64,000 bases of DNA from Escarpia spicata (Eukaryota; Annelida; Polychaeta; Sabellida; Siboglinidae): positions 9,481,603-9,545,602 of the forward strand of contig OZ023210.1 in NCBI GenBank assembly GCA_963995525.1. Direction: 5' to 3'. This document shows positions 1 through 27,000 of the stretch, piece after piece. Made by a program: the position numbers and the translations under genes. Positions within the stretch are counted from its first letter, which is position 1; every line of letters starts with the position of its first letter. The notes under the pieces were generated by a model. That model had not been told where the DNA came from. It ran no database searches and saw nothing but the letters and a program-made list of their open reading frames with translations.

Positions 1-625
1 CCGCTGCTGGTTTTACAAACACGCTTAGATATGCATGAATTTGACGGCAGAATAAACCAAAAGTCGTAACAACAACAACAAATTTCATGTTTACCATGCA
101 AAACACATTAGATGACTGTCTAAGTGCATATATTAGTGAAACAAAATTATGTTGTGTCATCTGACTATTACGTGTTTTAACTAAATAGACAATTATCTGC
201 CCTTTCAGGAAATGTCTAGTTTATTTGGTGACAGTCGAATACTGAGAGAGTAATAATACAAGTTCAGAACGATGTGAAAGTGTCAAAAAATGGCTTGGCA
301 CTTCTTGTCGTCAGCACAGTTTTTGCTAGCACTGAAACGGTTAATTGAATAAAAAATACCTGGTTTCATAAAATATAGTCATACTACTGTTATGACTACT
401 GTTGTGTAATCCCAAGGTGATAATTTATATTTTTGAAATGTTGTTGCAAAACACCAGGTCAGAGTGACCTGTGCAATCAAATTTAAAAGTTAAATATATG
501 TCAGTTGGTAGCAGGTCTGACCTTTATAATGGAGAAAGCAATCGGTCTATGCTTGACAGTTTGTGGTATTTAAATAATTTTTTATTAAAATATTTATTTC
601 ACACCTGTATTTTATTGTACCAACC

Positions 626-900
626 ATGCTATGTTCAATAGCCCACTCACTGTCCCCCATGCTCACCCCAAAGCTCCATGTCCATGCTATGTTCAATAGC
701 CCACTGTCCCCCATGCTCACCCCAAAGCTCCATGTCCTTGCTATGTTCAATAGCCCACTGTCCCCCATGCTCACCCCAGAGCTCCATGTCCATGCTATGT
801 TCAATAGCCCACTGTCCCCCATGCTCACCCCAAAGCTCCATTCCATGCTATGTTCAATAGCCCACTGTCCCCCCATGCTCACCCCAAAGCTCCATGTTCT
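626..900. repeat. 54-bp minisatellite, about 5 copies
   Basis: The unit contains ATGCTATGTTCAATAGCCCA and a CCCCATGCTCACCCCAAAGC segment. Copies start near 626, 684, 738, 792 and 845, spaced 53-58 bases apart. Because 54 is a multiple of three, the array gives long spurious ORFs on both strands. Confidence 0.93.
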
Positions 901-960
901 GTGTCCCTCCCTCAACAAGTATACGGCAGCTATTTACCGCTCCCCTCAATTTTTGTCTGC

Positions 961-1055
961 TGCGAAGTCTGGCATCGTTTGCGAGCAAGTGTAGTTTGTG
1001 ATGGGAGTGCGAAGTCTGGCATCGTTTGCGAGCAAGTGTAGTTTGTGATGGGAGT
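961..1055. repeat. 47-bp tandem duplication
   Basis: Two essentially identical copies of a unit beginning TGCGAAGTCTGGCATCGTTT sit head to tail, starting at 961 and 1,008. Confidence 0.93.
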
Positions 1056-4000
1056 GCACTGTGAAGAACATTTAGTGACACTAACGTGTTTCAACAGTCT
1101 TGTCTGTACCAGGTAGAGCACGGTGGCTATAGCCTCTTTCACCTTGAGGATGCCAGCGATTTAGATCACGTACACATCTGGAGAATGTCCGCCAGATATG
1201 TTGCCTTTCAGGCCAGACCTATTGAAATTATCATATCTGCTGGCCGGTGATATCTTTTTTGACGACTCAATTCAAGTGATTCAGTTTAGTGTAACTATGT
1301 GCACACTGGAGAATTGCATTGAAAAAGCACGTCTTGTCTTGCCATTAATGGCAAGATGAATGAATGCAAGCTAACATAATTTTGTGAGAAATTTACTTCC
1401 ATTGTGGGTATCAGATAACGCTTGTAAGTAGGTAAACGAAGGCATACTTGCGATGTTAGGTTATCAGTTCCAGGCTAAGTGAATGAGGACAACATGAAAG
1501 GGTGATTTCTCAGCAGATGACTGACCTTGCAGGGTGTTTGTCTTTGAGTTATTTATGCACCCCCACCCCACCAAGTAGACAATCAACAAGGAACATCTCT
1601 AGACAGGAAGCAAGGTGCTGACAAGATCTGGTGATGTATGGTCATGCACTGTGACACCTGGTTGTACTGTCAGCCCAGGGTGTATCACCTAGCTTGTCAT
1701 CTTGCATATCGGGTGATGTGCTTAGAATATATCAACCCTTGTGGGCGGTAATACCTGGTCAGTTAAATGAGCAAGATCCCTCCAGTCTAATTGGATGGAC
1801 ACAGACAGTGATAGCCTGGCACCCCTTCCCTCTATGTGTAAACATGTCATTAGTCTGGACAGAGGTCAAGCCCTGGACACAGACTACCTATGGCCTACAT
1901 TTTGTGGCTCTCACCTATATCGATTTCACTCATGCATTCTGCAGTTCTAAGTTGCTATCAGATTTACGTTTTTGTTCCGACAAATGTAGCGAGTATGGTA
2001 AATAATTGAGTTACTTTCTGGTGGTAACTGCCCAGTAATGGACGGTTAGTGTGGGAGTTATGTTTGTGACAGTTGTATAACCTGGCGTCTCATGTTTCCA
2101 TGTTGCCCAAGGAATGTGATATAAAATGATCACCTGTCAAGTTGTCAGCGGTTGGCTTGTCTGTAGTTTTAATGCATCTTTGCTGTTTTCCAATCCTCTA
2201 CTCCACAAACAAACAAACAATATGGGTGAGGAATTATTCGGCTTTACGTGGTTTTCCTTCAGTTTAGACATCCCATGTGAAATGGAAGGCAGAGAGAGTG
2301 AATGCAGTCGGCCAGTGTTACGTTAGTGTAGCAGGTTGGAACCAGGTTGTATTGGCAGTGGCACAATGTATGCTGGCTAATTAGAGCCACAAGAACAACA
2401 ACAATATCAATGGAAGTGAGACCTGCTGGAATGGTGCCCAGGTCTGAGTGGTTTAGCTGAGGCTCTTGTGTTGCTTATAACAAAGATCCATAGGACATGA
2501 TTTATTGTGGCAAAGCACTGGTGAGAGGCATCCTTGTGCCCTGCTGGCTGGTGGTTTGTTGACTTAGCTGTTATGCATAAGTGATGCACTCCTCTGCTTG
2601 GACACTGTTTCGCTGGTAGCTCTATTGTGCCCATCACTGTCACCTTCTCCTATGAATTTGCTGTTTGTTTAGTAGCGTTTCACCTTTGCACCACGGTAGT
2701 AGTTCACACAGGCTGGTGGCTGGAGGAGTTCCTGTGGTCAGCAATCAATGAGTCCCAGCAGCTGCTGCCAATATTTTATTGTACAATACCTTGTCCTCAC
2801 GGTTTGTTTGTTTACTCACCAGAGTGAGTAATTGTAGGGGTGAGTCCTAGTTGGTTCAGAATGTAAGCAGTGCATTCTTCCTGGTTTTTAATTGACTTCA
2901 CGTTTCTTTTATATGCCCTTGTGGGTTCTTACAATGCCTACCCAATCAGTGGTGTGGTTACCTAAGTTTGGATAGCTGTCACTGTGTTTCCAGTGTAAAA
3001 TAAATCATGACTTTTGAAACTTCCAGATGACATTCATGGAAATGCAAGCATGTGTTGGCCATTGTTTGTGGAGATCAACAACATTGTGGACAGTGCTATT
3101 TTATACATTTATTGCGAGTTTCATACTTGAATGTTGGGTCAGAATGCCAGACAATCAGTTTCTGATCTCTGCTATTATAGTTGACCATTTACTGGTAGAT
3201 CCACCAGTATATATATATATATACACATGTAGTGTTGATTGGTTAATTGGCCATAGACGAGTCCTGTCAACTGTAGCCTCATCAATGTATGAGTACATCA
3301 ACACGTGCCAAACAACTTGCCAACTGGACCCAGTCTGGAGAATGACCTCCTGTGCTTATTTGTTCATTTCAAGCTGACTGGTGTTGACAGAGCTAAGTTT
3401 GAGCTGTCACCTGTCCACAGAGGCCAATGTATTTACCTCACACATGTGACAGGTGGTACACTGAGCACCCTAAGTGCTTGACTGCTGTGCAGTTGACACT
3501 TGTCTATTGCAGTGTGCCATCACACCAGGTCAAAGTGCCTCAATGCACTGTCAACGCTGGCCACTGTTGTCTGCTTTATCCAGGTAGCACATATCACATG
3601 GTCACTCTGTGTCCTTGTAAAGTGCTGTTTAGTACTTCACTCCGGGGTCCGTTTAGAGATCAACATTTGCTTCAGTATGATTGTAAGAGTTGTCTACGAA
3701 TGGGATAGAGGTTTTTGTGCCCATTTGTGTGTTATAAAAATCTCCCACTAACTGTTTTAATTCGCTGGTGGTGGATATCACTTGACCATTTTTGCATTTC
3801 TTACTTGTTTAGCAAACAGTGACAATATCACAGATGAAAAAAAACATTAAAAAAGTCGCGCACTGCGTAGGTCTATATCAAGCTTATCTGCGTGCTGATA
3901 GGACTGACTTGAAATTGTATTATAGTTGATTTTGACACATGATTAGTTGCAGAGATCTCTGTAGATTCTACAAAGGCTGTAACCTTTTGTTTTTTCATAG

Positions 4001-6167
4001 TCCATGCAGGTCTGTGTGCACTCACATGCATTTCCAATAAATCCATCCAAATCTTTATTTGCAGAATTATTAATTTAAGTAAACACCTTTGATATGATAG
4101 TTTAAATAAAATGGCACAAGTGGAAATAATATTGTCTGATGGTGATGTGTGATACTATTGGTGGCGTTGTCCATAACAGTTTCAGTTGTTATGTATAAAT
4201 AGTAAATGTGAATACTGTCTAAGGTCAGTTTACCTGTGTGCTTACAATGACTGCTAATTGTGTTGACATTTACCAGTGGTATGATGTCACATAACCTGGA
4301 AGTGCTGAAGTGTTAATTATGATAATATGTGTGTATGAGTTGAAAAATATAACTAGAAATATCAAAAATGTACAGGTAACACTGTGTATGCATTATGTGT
4401 TAAAATCATCCAACTGACATAATTATTAACTATTGCACTTGTATAAAAATAGAACCACTTGTCGCAGTACCTCGCAATTCGCAAATTTCCTAGGCAATAT
4501 AATATTCTAACCTCTGAATGCAGTCAAAGGATCATGTGGCTATTATAGGAACGTAAGACAGATCGGATGTTGTGATTTACCAGCGACTTCATGCAAGAAA
4601 CATATTGACTGTTATGACTCTGCTTCCCTAATTCAACCACCACCGCTGTTGACTCCTCTGATTTCTTGTTGGTGTCATTAACAGATGATCTGGAATAAAT
4701 ACAGAGGGCTGCTGCTGTGAGTGAGTGGGCCACAGTGTGTTGGTAGTTTATGGTCGTTCACACTGACTCGTGTCTACCGACACGTTCCTCGGGGCCTCCT
4801 ACGCACTCCTTGCGCATCTACGCACTTGTCTTCCTAACCCCACCTAGTGGCCGGTACAGAGAAAGGCGTCATCTGGTCGTACATTGCTGCGCTGCACTGT
4901 ATGTCTGATTTATGGGCGTCGTCATTGATTTTGCGATCAGTGCAAATTGCTGCATCGTGGCAGCAGCCGACTCGGCGGCAGACTGCGACGACTGTAATCC
5001 TGATGAAATGTTGTGATACATCGCAATTATTATGCTGCTTATACAGTGCAGCGTTGATCCAGAATTCTCTCTGCAGCCACCGGTATTTCTGTCTGTGCGG
5101 ACCGTCGAAAGCCACCTCAGAACATGCACACATAGTAATTGGAACATTTGACGTCTACCTCGCCTGGTGATATGGTTAGTCTGTGTTCGACACGAGACCT
5201 GGTGTTTTTGAATCGTATCACGTAATTAGTGGTTTAGCGAGTGGGGCTAGTTCAGGGTCTGTTGTTAAGATTGTGAACCGTGCTTGTGGTGTGGGTGAGC
5301 TGTGGCCTGTATGTGGGACCTACAATGTCCAGTGAGCTCAATCTGCAGCCTTTGTGTGATGGCGCATGGGTGAGCCCTGGTTCTGATGTAATCACTACTG
5401 TATAGGGCGGTGGTGTACCTGCCTCTAAAGGGCTGTGGTTGTAGGGGTGACACACCTTGTCAGGCACCTGTTCAACAGGGGTTTTTGCACATTCCAATGA
5501 TGCCCGACTCTTTCTCCGCACTTGGTCATGGTGCCGTGATTTCTCAGAAGTGCTCTTTATATATGGTACTGTGGAAGGCCTGATGAATGGGTGATCACGA
5601 TTAAGACCATCTTCCATTCCCGACTCATGTTAGCGGACTATATACTGTATAAATGACTGACCCTAAAACACAACCAACACACAGCAGCACTATTTATTTT
5701 ATAGTCACATGTAAAACATGTTTTTAAATATTTAGGATATAATTCATTACATTTCGCCAAAATGTTCAGGAAAAAATATTGGTTTAGCAACCTTACAAAA
5801 ACTTTATTTATGTCGTTATGACAGCAGTTGTCTAAGTCAACTGTGTGAAAGGTCACCCCCCTTCATATGCGACCACATACCTTCGATTTGGTGAGCTGTC
5901 TAAAAGGCCTTGCTTTCAGAAGTCCCCAGAACTTGTTATCATACAACAATCTGTGTAAGAATTTGATTTTTTGAGACTGCAAAATATTTGAAAGCATTTA
6001 GTTGTACGGGTGGAATAGAAGGGAAACAGTGAAGTGGACAGAAACACCGGCAACACTGGACGTTATATATAATGCGAGAGAAATTGGTGGAAGATTTTTA
6101 AATGATTGTTATAATTTGTTAATAAAAATACAAACACTAAAAAAATGAGGCTGAATAGTGAATCTGG

Positions 6168-6325
6168 TGATAGTGACAGGACCTAACAGAACTTAAGTAT
6201 ACGTTAGCAAGGACAGGACTGATAGTGACAGGACCTAACAGAACTGAAGTCTACGTTAGCAAGGACAGGACTGATAGTGACAGGACCTAACAGAACTTAA
6301 GTATACGTTAGCAAGGACAGGACTG
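6168..6325. repeat. 52-bp tandem triplication
   Basis: Three copies of a unit starting TGATAGTGACAGGACCTAAC begin at about 6,168, 6,220 and 6,272. The first and third share variants that the middle copy lacks (TTAAGTATA versus TGAAGTCTA), which suggests a conversion or two-step duplication. Confidence 0.92.
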
Positions 6326-7999
6326 AATGGAGAGGAAGGCGAATCAGCAGCAAAACTTGTTTCTGCCACTACAAACATTGATATCCATAGCTATCGTGTG
6401 AATCTGTGCCTGGCCCACATATTGGTGACATTGTCCCTGTTAGTTTAACCACTCATGTCATTGATGTCATAGATAGTGGTAATCAATAAACAGCCTGCTG
6501 ACCATTACACAGTCAGCACTGACAGCTTATTTGGCCTTCTGAAGTGTCTGATTAGGATCGTAAAGTTCCAGCAAATAGCAGGGTAGATGCCAGTGGCAGA
6601 TTCACTCGGCACAGACAAAGGCGCAGACAGAACTGAGAAGCCTCCACCGAGTAGAGGTAACCTCGGGAATAAGCACACCCGACTGCATTCGAGAACAGCA
6701 TGGAATGTGCCTGGCTTTTTATTCAAAGCATATATAAAAACCCAGTGATTTATGGTTTATTTCTGCCCGGTCTATTAATTTGACGGATGCAGTCATGCCA
6801 AGAGCTGTGATTGTTGGGTCATGTGGCGCCATCCGGTGGAAAACATGGATATACATGATGGCTTGGTACTGACTGTTTATACCCAGTTGTGTAGCAGTGC
6901 GCCTTTTTGGTACCTTGTATTTAGGAAACCAGTACCACTACCAGTCCTGCAGTCGGCTAGATGGTTAATTAATTTGTTAATTATTACTTACAAAGACTTA
7001 GTAATTGTTGTTTAAAGGAGTGTTTGCCTGTAGGGTTTGACTTGGATAGATGTGTATCAGCGTTTCTTTGTCGCAGTCTGTCGGTCTGTAGACTAGGGTG
7101 TTCTGTAGTGTCCCATGTCAGGTGTGTCCTGTATCCGGTGACAAGTTGCCTCCACCAAGCTCACACCTGTCACGCTATGCTACAGCATATAACTGCATCT
7201 GTAGTAGGTGTATTCTGTACAATAGAGAATCAAGGATCCCACTTTGACGTCTCAACTCTCAATAGTAGATACAACAGGAACACCCAGAGTGGTGTGGTCG
7301 CACCTGACAACCACACCACTCTGGTGACTGATAATGACATCATTGCAAGAATGTATGTCCATGTTGTGGGTGCCATATCCTCCTGACTGCCTGGTTGCTG
7401 TCTCACTGCCTCTGTAGCTGGCATGTACCACAGGTGCGTTGTTGTTGTCCAGTCTTATCTGATGTGCACTCTCTGCTGGGGCTAAACAGTCAACAAGAAT
7501 AGGAAGTTCTCTGACTAAATGGCTGCCTTCTGTTGCTCCTGCTTGCTGGCCGGCCTGTGTTGATATTGGAGTTGTTTATATAGTATGGCACTGATAGAAA
7601 TCTAGTGAATGGCAGGCAGATCTGTGGCGCTGTTTAAATGCACTCACTCTACTATCCCTGTTTCTCCTCACTACCTTGCACTCGCTCAGTTTGGAGATTC
7701 AGGTTGGCTTTCAGTCGTTTCTTTAACCTTTCCATATCACTAAATAACTGGTTTTAAAAATGGTGAAAGAGGATACGGTGTCACATCAGTAAACAAAAAT
7801 TCCAGTTAAACTTGAGTATGTGTGCACTTAAAAAAGTTACTAATGTTCATAGGATTTTTAATCACATTTGCTCTCGATAGTTTGTGTCAGCGTTTCAGTG
7901 AGTTAATAATTGATATTAAATCGGTGTTTGCTGCGCTCTCACAGCCAAGCAATAGATGTGACATTATAACTTTAAAAGTTCAAACTAGTTAGTAGAACT

Positions 8000-8205
8000 T
8001 TATTATGTAAGTATCGTAGTGGTGGCACATACAGAGTTATAAGTATTGTATTGGTGGCACACATACACACTTTAATACCGTACTGTTGTCACACATACAA
8101 CATTAAGTACCGTACTGTTGTCACACAGAACTTTAAGTACCATACTGTTGTCACACATACAACTTTAATTACTGTACTGGTGGCACAAATAGTTAAGTAC
8201 TTAAA
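8000..8205. repeat. Degenerate tandem repeat, about 36-40 bp
   Basis: Five diverged copies of a unit with the core ACCGTACTGTTGTCACACA recur across this stretch of intron. Confidence 0.8.
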
Positions 8206-10019
8206 AGGTGATTTCTAGGTGAACTAGCTGCCTCCTTTATTGAAGCAGTTAAGTAATGGCACTCACTGACACCCGGCGCAAAAAAGGTTGTATGTTTGCG
8301 TTGATCTCCATGTTTTCAGCAACTGTCACTAAGGCGCACTAACGTTTGTTCGTGTGCGACGGGCAGGAAAAAACCTCTCAGGAGGGCTTCATTTCCAGCA
8401 GATTGGACATTCGATTCCATGCATAAAGGCACCTGTCGCCACCAGTGATGCATTTCACTTGTGACTAGGTTCAAATGGGAGTCAGTTAGCGAGAAAGAAA
8501 GCTTTCACTGAGAGTTGGTACGGGTAGGGTTGGTTACAGTAAACAAACATGGTGTTTTTGCCAGATCTGAACTCATTATGTTAGCATGAAGAGTCGGATA
8601 CAGCATGACTCGTGACTTCACTGCATGTGAACCATGCATATCCTTATGCAAAGTTTGGGTTGTTCTCCGGGAATTAGTCTGCATGTTGGTTGTATCATTT
8701 TAGTGGAGGATTAGTAGTGTTAGTTATGGGTGATCTGTGGAAGTAAAAATCTCTTATCACCACTACCTTGCTGTCTGCAATTGTCTGTCTTAGCTGTTGG
8801 TTTAGCCTAGTCCAGGGCAGGCGAGCCAGCCCCACAGGCTGCAGAGGTTATTTGATATCCATGACAGCTGTCTGGCAGATGCACCAGGGGTGAGGCGTCA
8901 AGGGGTGTCACCCTTTCAGCTGAAAACCATCTTTCAATTACGCCAGATCCCATTCTTCTCTAAATTGATCATGTGTACTAGGCGGGTGTCGGCTAACGTT
9001 TTTTAACTGGTTGTTTTACTGGTTTATTTGGCGTGTGCGATGCTTCTATTCCTGTTACATTTCATGCACAGGATTGAGAAGTTGATTGGATACAACCTGA
9101 TGATGGAGTAGTCAGTCACTGCAACTGATCATCTAGGGAGTGCTCAGAGTCATTTCATAATGGGGTTGTGTAGAAGTGTTGTTAGTAAACCAAACGAGTA
9201 GTCTTGCTGAAAAGGAACGCCCCTTTAAGTGGGAGACACCCAATGTTGAAGCAGACATTGCGTGAAAAGAACGACGAAGGTGTGTCCACAGACAGGCATT
9301 TACAGGTCACAAGGTATCGGGGTTGGAGGTAATGAAGTCTACTTGAAAAAAACATGTTCTCTACCACTTGTGTTTAGCTGATTGTGTAGTTGGTGCCCCA
9401 GGGGTGTTGACTGTGCTACAGGTGCAGATCTGTGTAATGACGCTGATTGCAGGTGTCCAGTGTTTCTGCACATGTTTCTAGACGAGGTATCGGGGAGCCC
9501 GGTTGTCCTGCCGTCATCTACCTCCTAGTGCAGGTGTATGCCCTTGTTGACGCAATATGTCATGATTAATTACAAGGGTGTATGGTGTGTATGTGTGAGG
9601 TTCAAGTCTGCAAGAATGTGTACATGATGTGACGCCCCCATCGGTAGTGTCGTTAAGTCATGCGATAGTGATCTAGAGGGAGAGCAGGAGTGATGATTGG
9701 ACGACTGAGTGGGAGGACTGCTTCTGTGCGAATGTGCCAACATATGCTCTGATATGATACAGGGCGTAATCATGGTGTAGCCACTTACTAATGTCTGTCT
9801 GACTGTGCAATGTCTGGCCCTGTATGTGCAGCCATGCGTGAAGCGTGCCATTGACCTGGCACAGAAATGTTACTTAATTGGTCATGGCACAGGTGATGAT
9901 GCAGGGTGCCTGTCTCCGTACGCTGTCGCTGTGTAGCAGGTGAAAGGCAGTTAATGTTTAATGCGATGGCCACTGCGATGCACCAATCCAAGCAAGGAAT
10001 CGCTCGCATGTGTGTGCTA

Positions 10020-10181
10020 GCCACTGACTGCTGTAGTAGTAGGTGTATTAGTCGTTGGAGTGAGTGAAGTTGACCGCGTGTTGTCATTGTGTTTGCATTG
10101 ACTATATTCTAGTAGTAGTGATAGTAGTAGTCGTCGGACGGAGAGAGTGATGTTGACCATGTGTTGTCGTTGTACTTGCAG
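10020..10181 (+). repeat. Diverged 83-bp duplication ending at a 3' splice site
   Basis: A GTAGTAG-rich segment followed by GTTGACC..TGTTGTC..TTGCA occurs twice, with the matching TTGCA blocks 83 bases apart. The second copy ends in the real acceptor (ACTTGCAG) at 10,181. The first copy reads TTTGCATTG and lacks the AG. Confidence 0.6.
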
Positions 10182-24009
<13,828 letters not shown>

Positions 24010-27000
24010 GAGGAGCACACTAGCGCCACCTGTGGTGACAATGACAGTGCAACATCGCCGGTAGTGAATCCGGCACTATTGCAACACGATAGCGGTTGAT
24101 GTCACTGGAGACGCTAAGAGACAGTCTGTCACAGGCTTGTCGTCACGGCGACGCCTTGTGCGCGGCGAGGTTGCGTCATGCGGGACCTGGCGGCCTCATA
24201 CCGTGCGTGCGTGGCAGCCGTAGACAGCAGGATAATTGACAGACTTGTCATCCAAACGCAGCAGTCGACCGATTCGTAAACGCAATAGGACGTTCATTCG
24301 GATCGCGGCCGTAAAGTTATGCAGCAGAAAATGGCGACGCCACCGCGATGGACAGGGTGTGGTTGGACAACGTCCGAACTGTTCAGCAGCAGGTACTGAC
24401 ATTCTGGTCAGTCTGCATGGCCACAATGCAGCCGGCGACACCTTAAATGGGTTGTCGGCATACAGACGGTCATTACCTCCAACTGACCTCTCCAGACAGA
24501 AGGCGGACTGTGTGAAGGATAGATTTCTTTTGCGGAGAGCGGGAGTGACTCGTGAGGGCGCTACTGGTGCAGTGTCCCTTGGCCACCGTGTTGTACTCGG
24601 AACGCCTGTAGCAGAAGGCTGCCTGTTGGTTGATGATGATTAATCTGTCGCTCTCATAGATCTCCTCTACGTGCTATTCTGGTTGCTGTCGTCATAGTTT
24701 ACGTTCAACAGACTGGAATAAGTGATCTGATCATTCATATCTTGCCCCGCTGCTAAATAGGTCACGTGCTTCGACGACCGTTCAATGAAACTCGTGCGAT
24801 CTCTCACACCCGAAACACGTATTCCAATGAAATGAAATCACATTTACACCATGACATTGCAAAATTACAGTTTTCACAGATACATATCTTTATAATGGAA
24901 TTCTAGTTTTTTAAACATGCAGATTACTAATCGACAGTCATCTGAGGTCACCTGCAAATGTTTGTACTTGTTAGTCGTTATTTTAAGTTAGGTGTATTTA
25001 TTGAATATGTGCTCTTGGTTGTAGCAGTATTTGATAATGTTTATTATTGTGTATTTAATTTTCATTTATTTTGTCGCAGTGTACATGCTTTGTATATATT
25101 TATTTTTTATTTTTTCCATTTTAGAGGACGCTTGACTACACATGTATTTCACCTTATTGCAAATGTTTTAATGCATATGAAATAGCATGTTTATTTTGCG
25201 GACGATCTTTCTGATAACTGTGCGGTAGCAGACGGGAGACAATGGGCGTCACGTGATGGTCACATGATAGACTATGCTAATGCACACGCAGCGGCCGCTG
25301 GCTGTGGCGGATAAGCAAAAACACAGGGAACAAGTTACTCTTCTGTTTATTTATGTCACTAATGACATTATTGTAAAGTATGACGGTGTTGTCCACAAAA
25401 CCTCTCTGTCTGTCGGATACGGCAACAGTACTGCATGTCGAAGAGAGAGAAAGAGAGAGAGAACTATGTTTTTGTATACTGTATATTTACACTGTTAGGA
25501 ATAGTTTGTGTAGTTGCCACGGCAGCATCGCAGCGAAGCAATGTGGGGGGTCCGTCTTCAACTAGCGACTGTTGCCAAGGCGACGACGCTCGCGTAGTCC
25601 GTCTAGCTGACACTAGATTAATGATTATGTCTTTGTAAATATTTTATGATTCTCCTCGGTAATAATGTACCTGTTACGCCTGTTACTTTCTAGTTTTCGT
25701 TTGTGTAAACTGCATAAGATGGCAGCAGCAGTAGTCGCACATTCACGCAGGGTCATTGTCCGTGCACCATCAGATTGTTGTCTCACTGGCGTTCCTTGCC
25801 TCTGGGCCGAAGTCACAACACTTGACCGTGTTATTTGTTCGATTAAACATGCATTGCTTCCGACGGCTATCTATTTTTGACCACTGCACTTTCAAAAGCG
25901 ATTCGACGAGCAATACCAATAACTATGACGTTCCAGTCGAGAGGCTAATATAAATTTTACAAGCATGATGAATTTGGAATGTGTTCTTTTCGACTGGCGT
26001 TCGATTCGGTCACAACATTGTTAATCTGTCGGAGGTAGTTTTATGCCTGTTACAAAGCCTCGAGCAAACGTGTATGATATGTATGTATATATATGTACGT
26101 ATATATGTATATTTATATGTGAGTGCTTGCAGCACATGCCGGCAAACAGTTTGCCCGTAACTGCCAAATAGTGACATAGACGTACACCTGAAACTTCGGT
26201 CCGACAACACGATTCGTGTCTGGCAAATATACCATTAACTGCCGTGTTGTACACGTGCAGTTTGTTGACAGATGCACTCTAGGATGTATCTTGTGCTAGG
26301 ATGTATGTGTGGATGGGTCATATCAAGCAAACTTTGGGGGGGAGATGAATATCCAGGAAAAATGCTTTTCTTCTGCTTCATCTGGGGCCCGTTGATGTGT
26401 TCAGCAACAGGCGTCCTACTATCAGTTTGACCCGTTTCCTTCCCGGCATGTTTCAGCATTAAGGTTTTGCATTTTATTACCAAAATTTAAAAAAATACGA
26501 GGCAAAACAGTACGTAGCCTATCAGTGCTAACATCATGGGTTGATGGTTTCAAACTCGAAGAAATATTGAATAATTTTGTGGTGGCGAATTTTTCATTAT
26601 TATAAGCAGTGACCTAGCTGTTGTGGAAAATAATCATTTTAGGTCGATCAAATTTTCTGACACAAGAACGGCATTTAACAGTTTTTACTCTTTACAGAAA
26701 TTGTAGCGTTCCAATACATTTTATTCTTGTTATTTGAAATGTTTAATGGTGAAAGTTATTCACACACCAAAATGTCAACAGTGATGAATTATAGTGGTGG
26801 CTGAATGGATTGTTTCCAGTGAAAGTTTGGTGTTCCTTGGTGTTTTGTTGAGAAGACGTTTCTCTTGCAAGTATGTGTATGTTTGGGACGTCGTCATCAT
26901 CGATGTCACCAATTTACCTGTCACATGGTGAGACAGACGTAGCATTTGGTTCCTGACTCTGTCATTGCATCTTTGATCTCAGAAACATTCGTTCTCACCA

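Larger units (their letters stand above)
1..10181 (+). other. Intron of the ZMIZ-like gene (5' part of the window)
   Basis: No exon could be supported here. The first recognisable coding exon starts at 10,182 and needs one base from an upstream exon, so this stretch is read as intron. The family's N-terminal exons were looked for by eye and not found. Apart from the tandem repeats listed separately, the sequence is AT-rich and low in information. ORFs at 4,847-5,170 (+) and 5,252-5,617 (-) are open but resemble no family I know and have no clear splice context. Confidence 0.6.

Noticed and set aside
626..994. Overlapping ORFs of 60-123 codons in the first kilobase
   Set aside because: They are translations of the 54-bp minisatellite in different frames.
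4834..5617. ORFs of about 100-120 codons on both strands in the intron (4,834-5,170 and 5,252-5,617)
   Set aside because: Several overlapping frames are open at once, no family motif is visible and no splice-site context supports an exon. They are mentioned but not called.
24236..24643. 135-codon + strand ORF after the ZMIZ stop
   Set aside because: It lies in the GC-rich start of the probable 3' UTR, has no family motifs and no splice signals.
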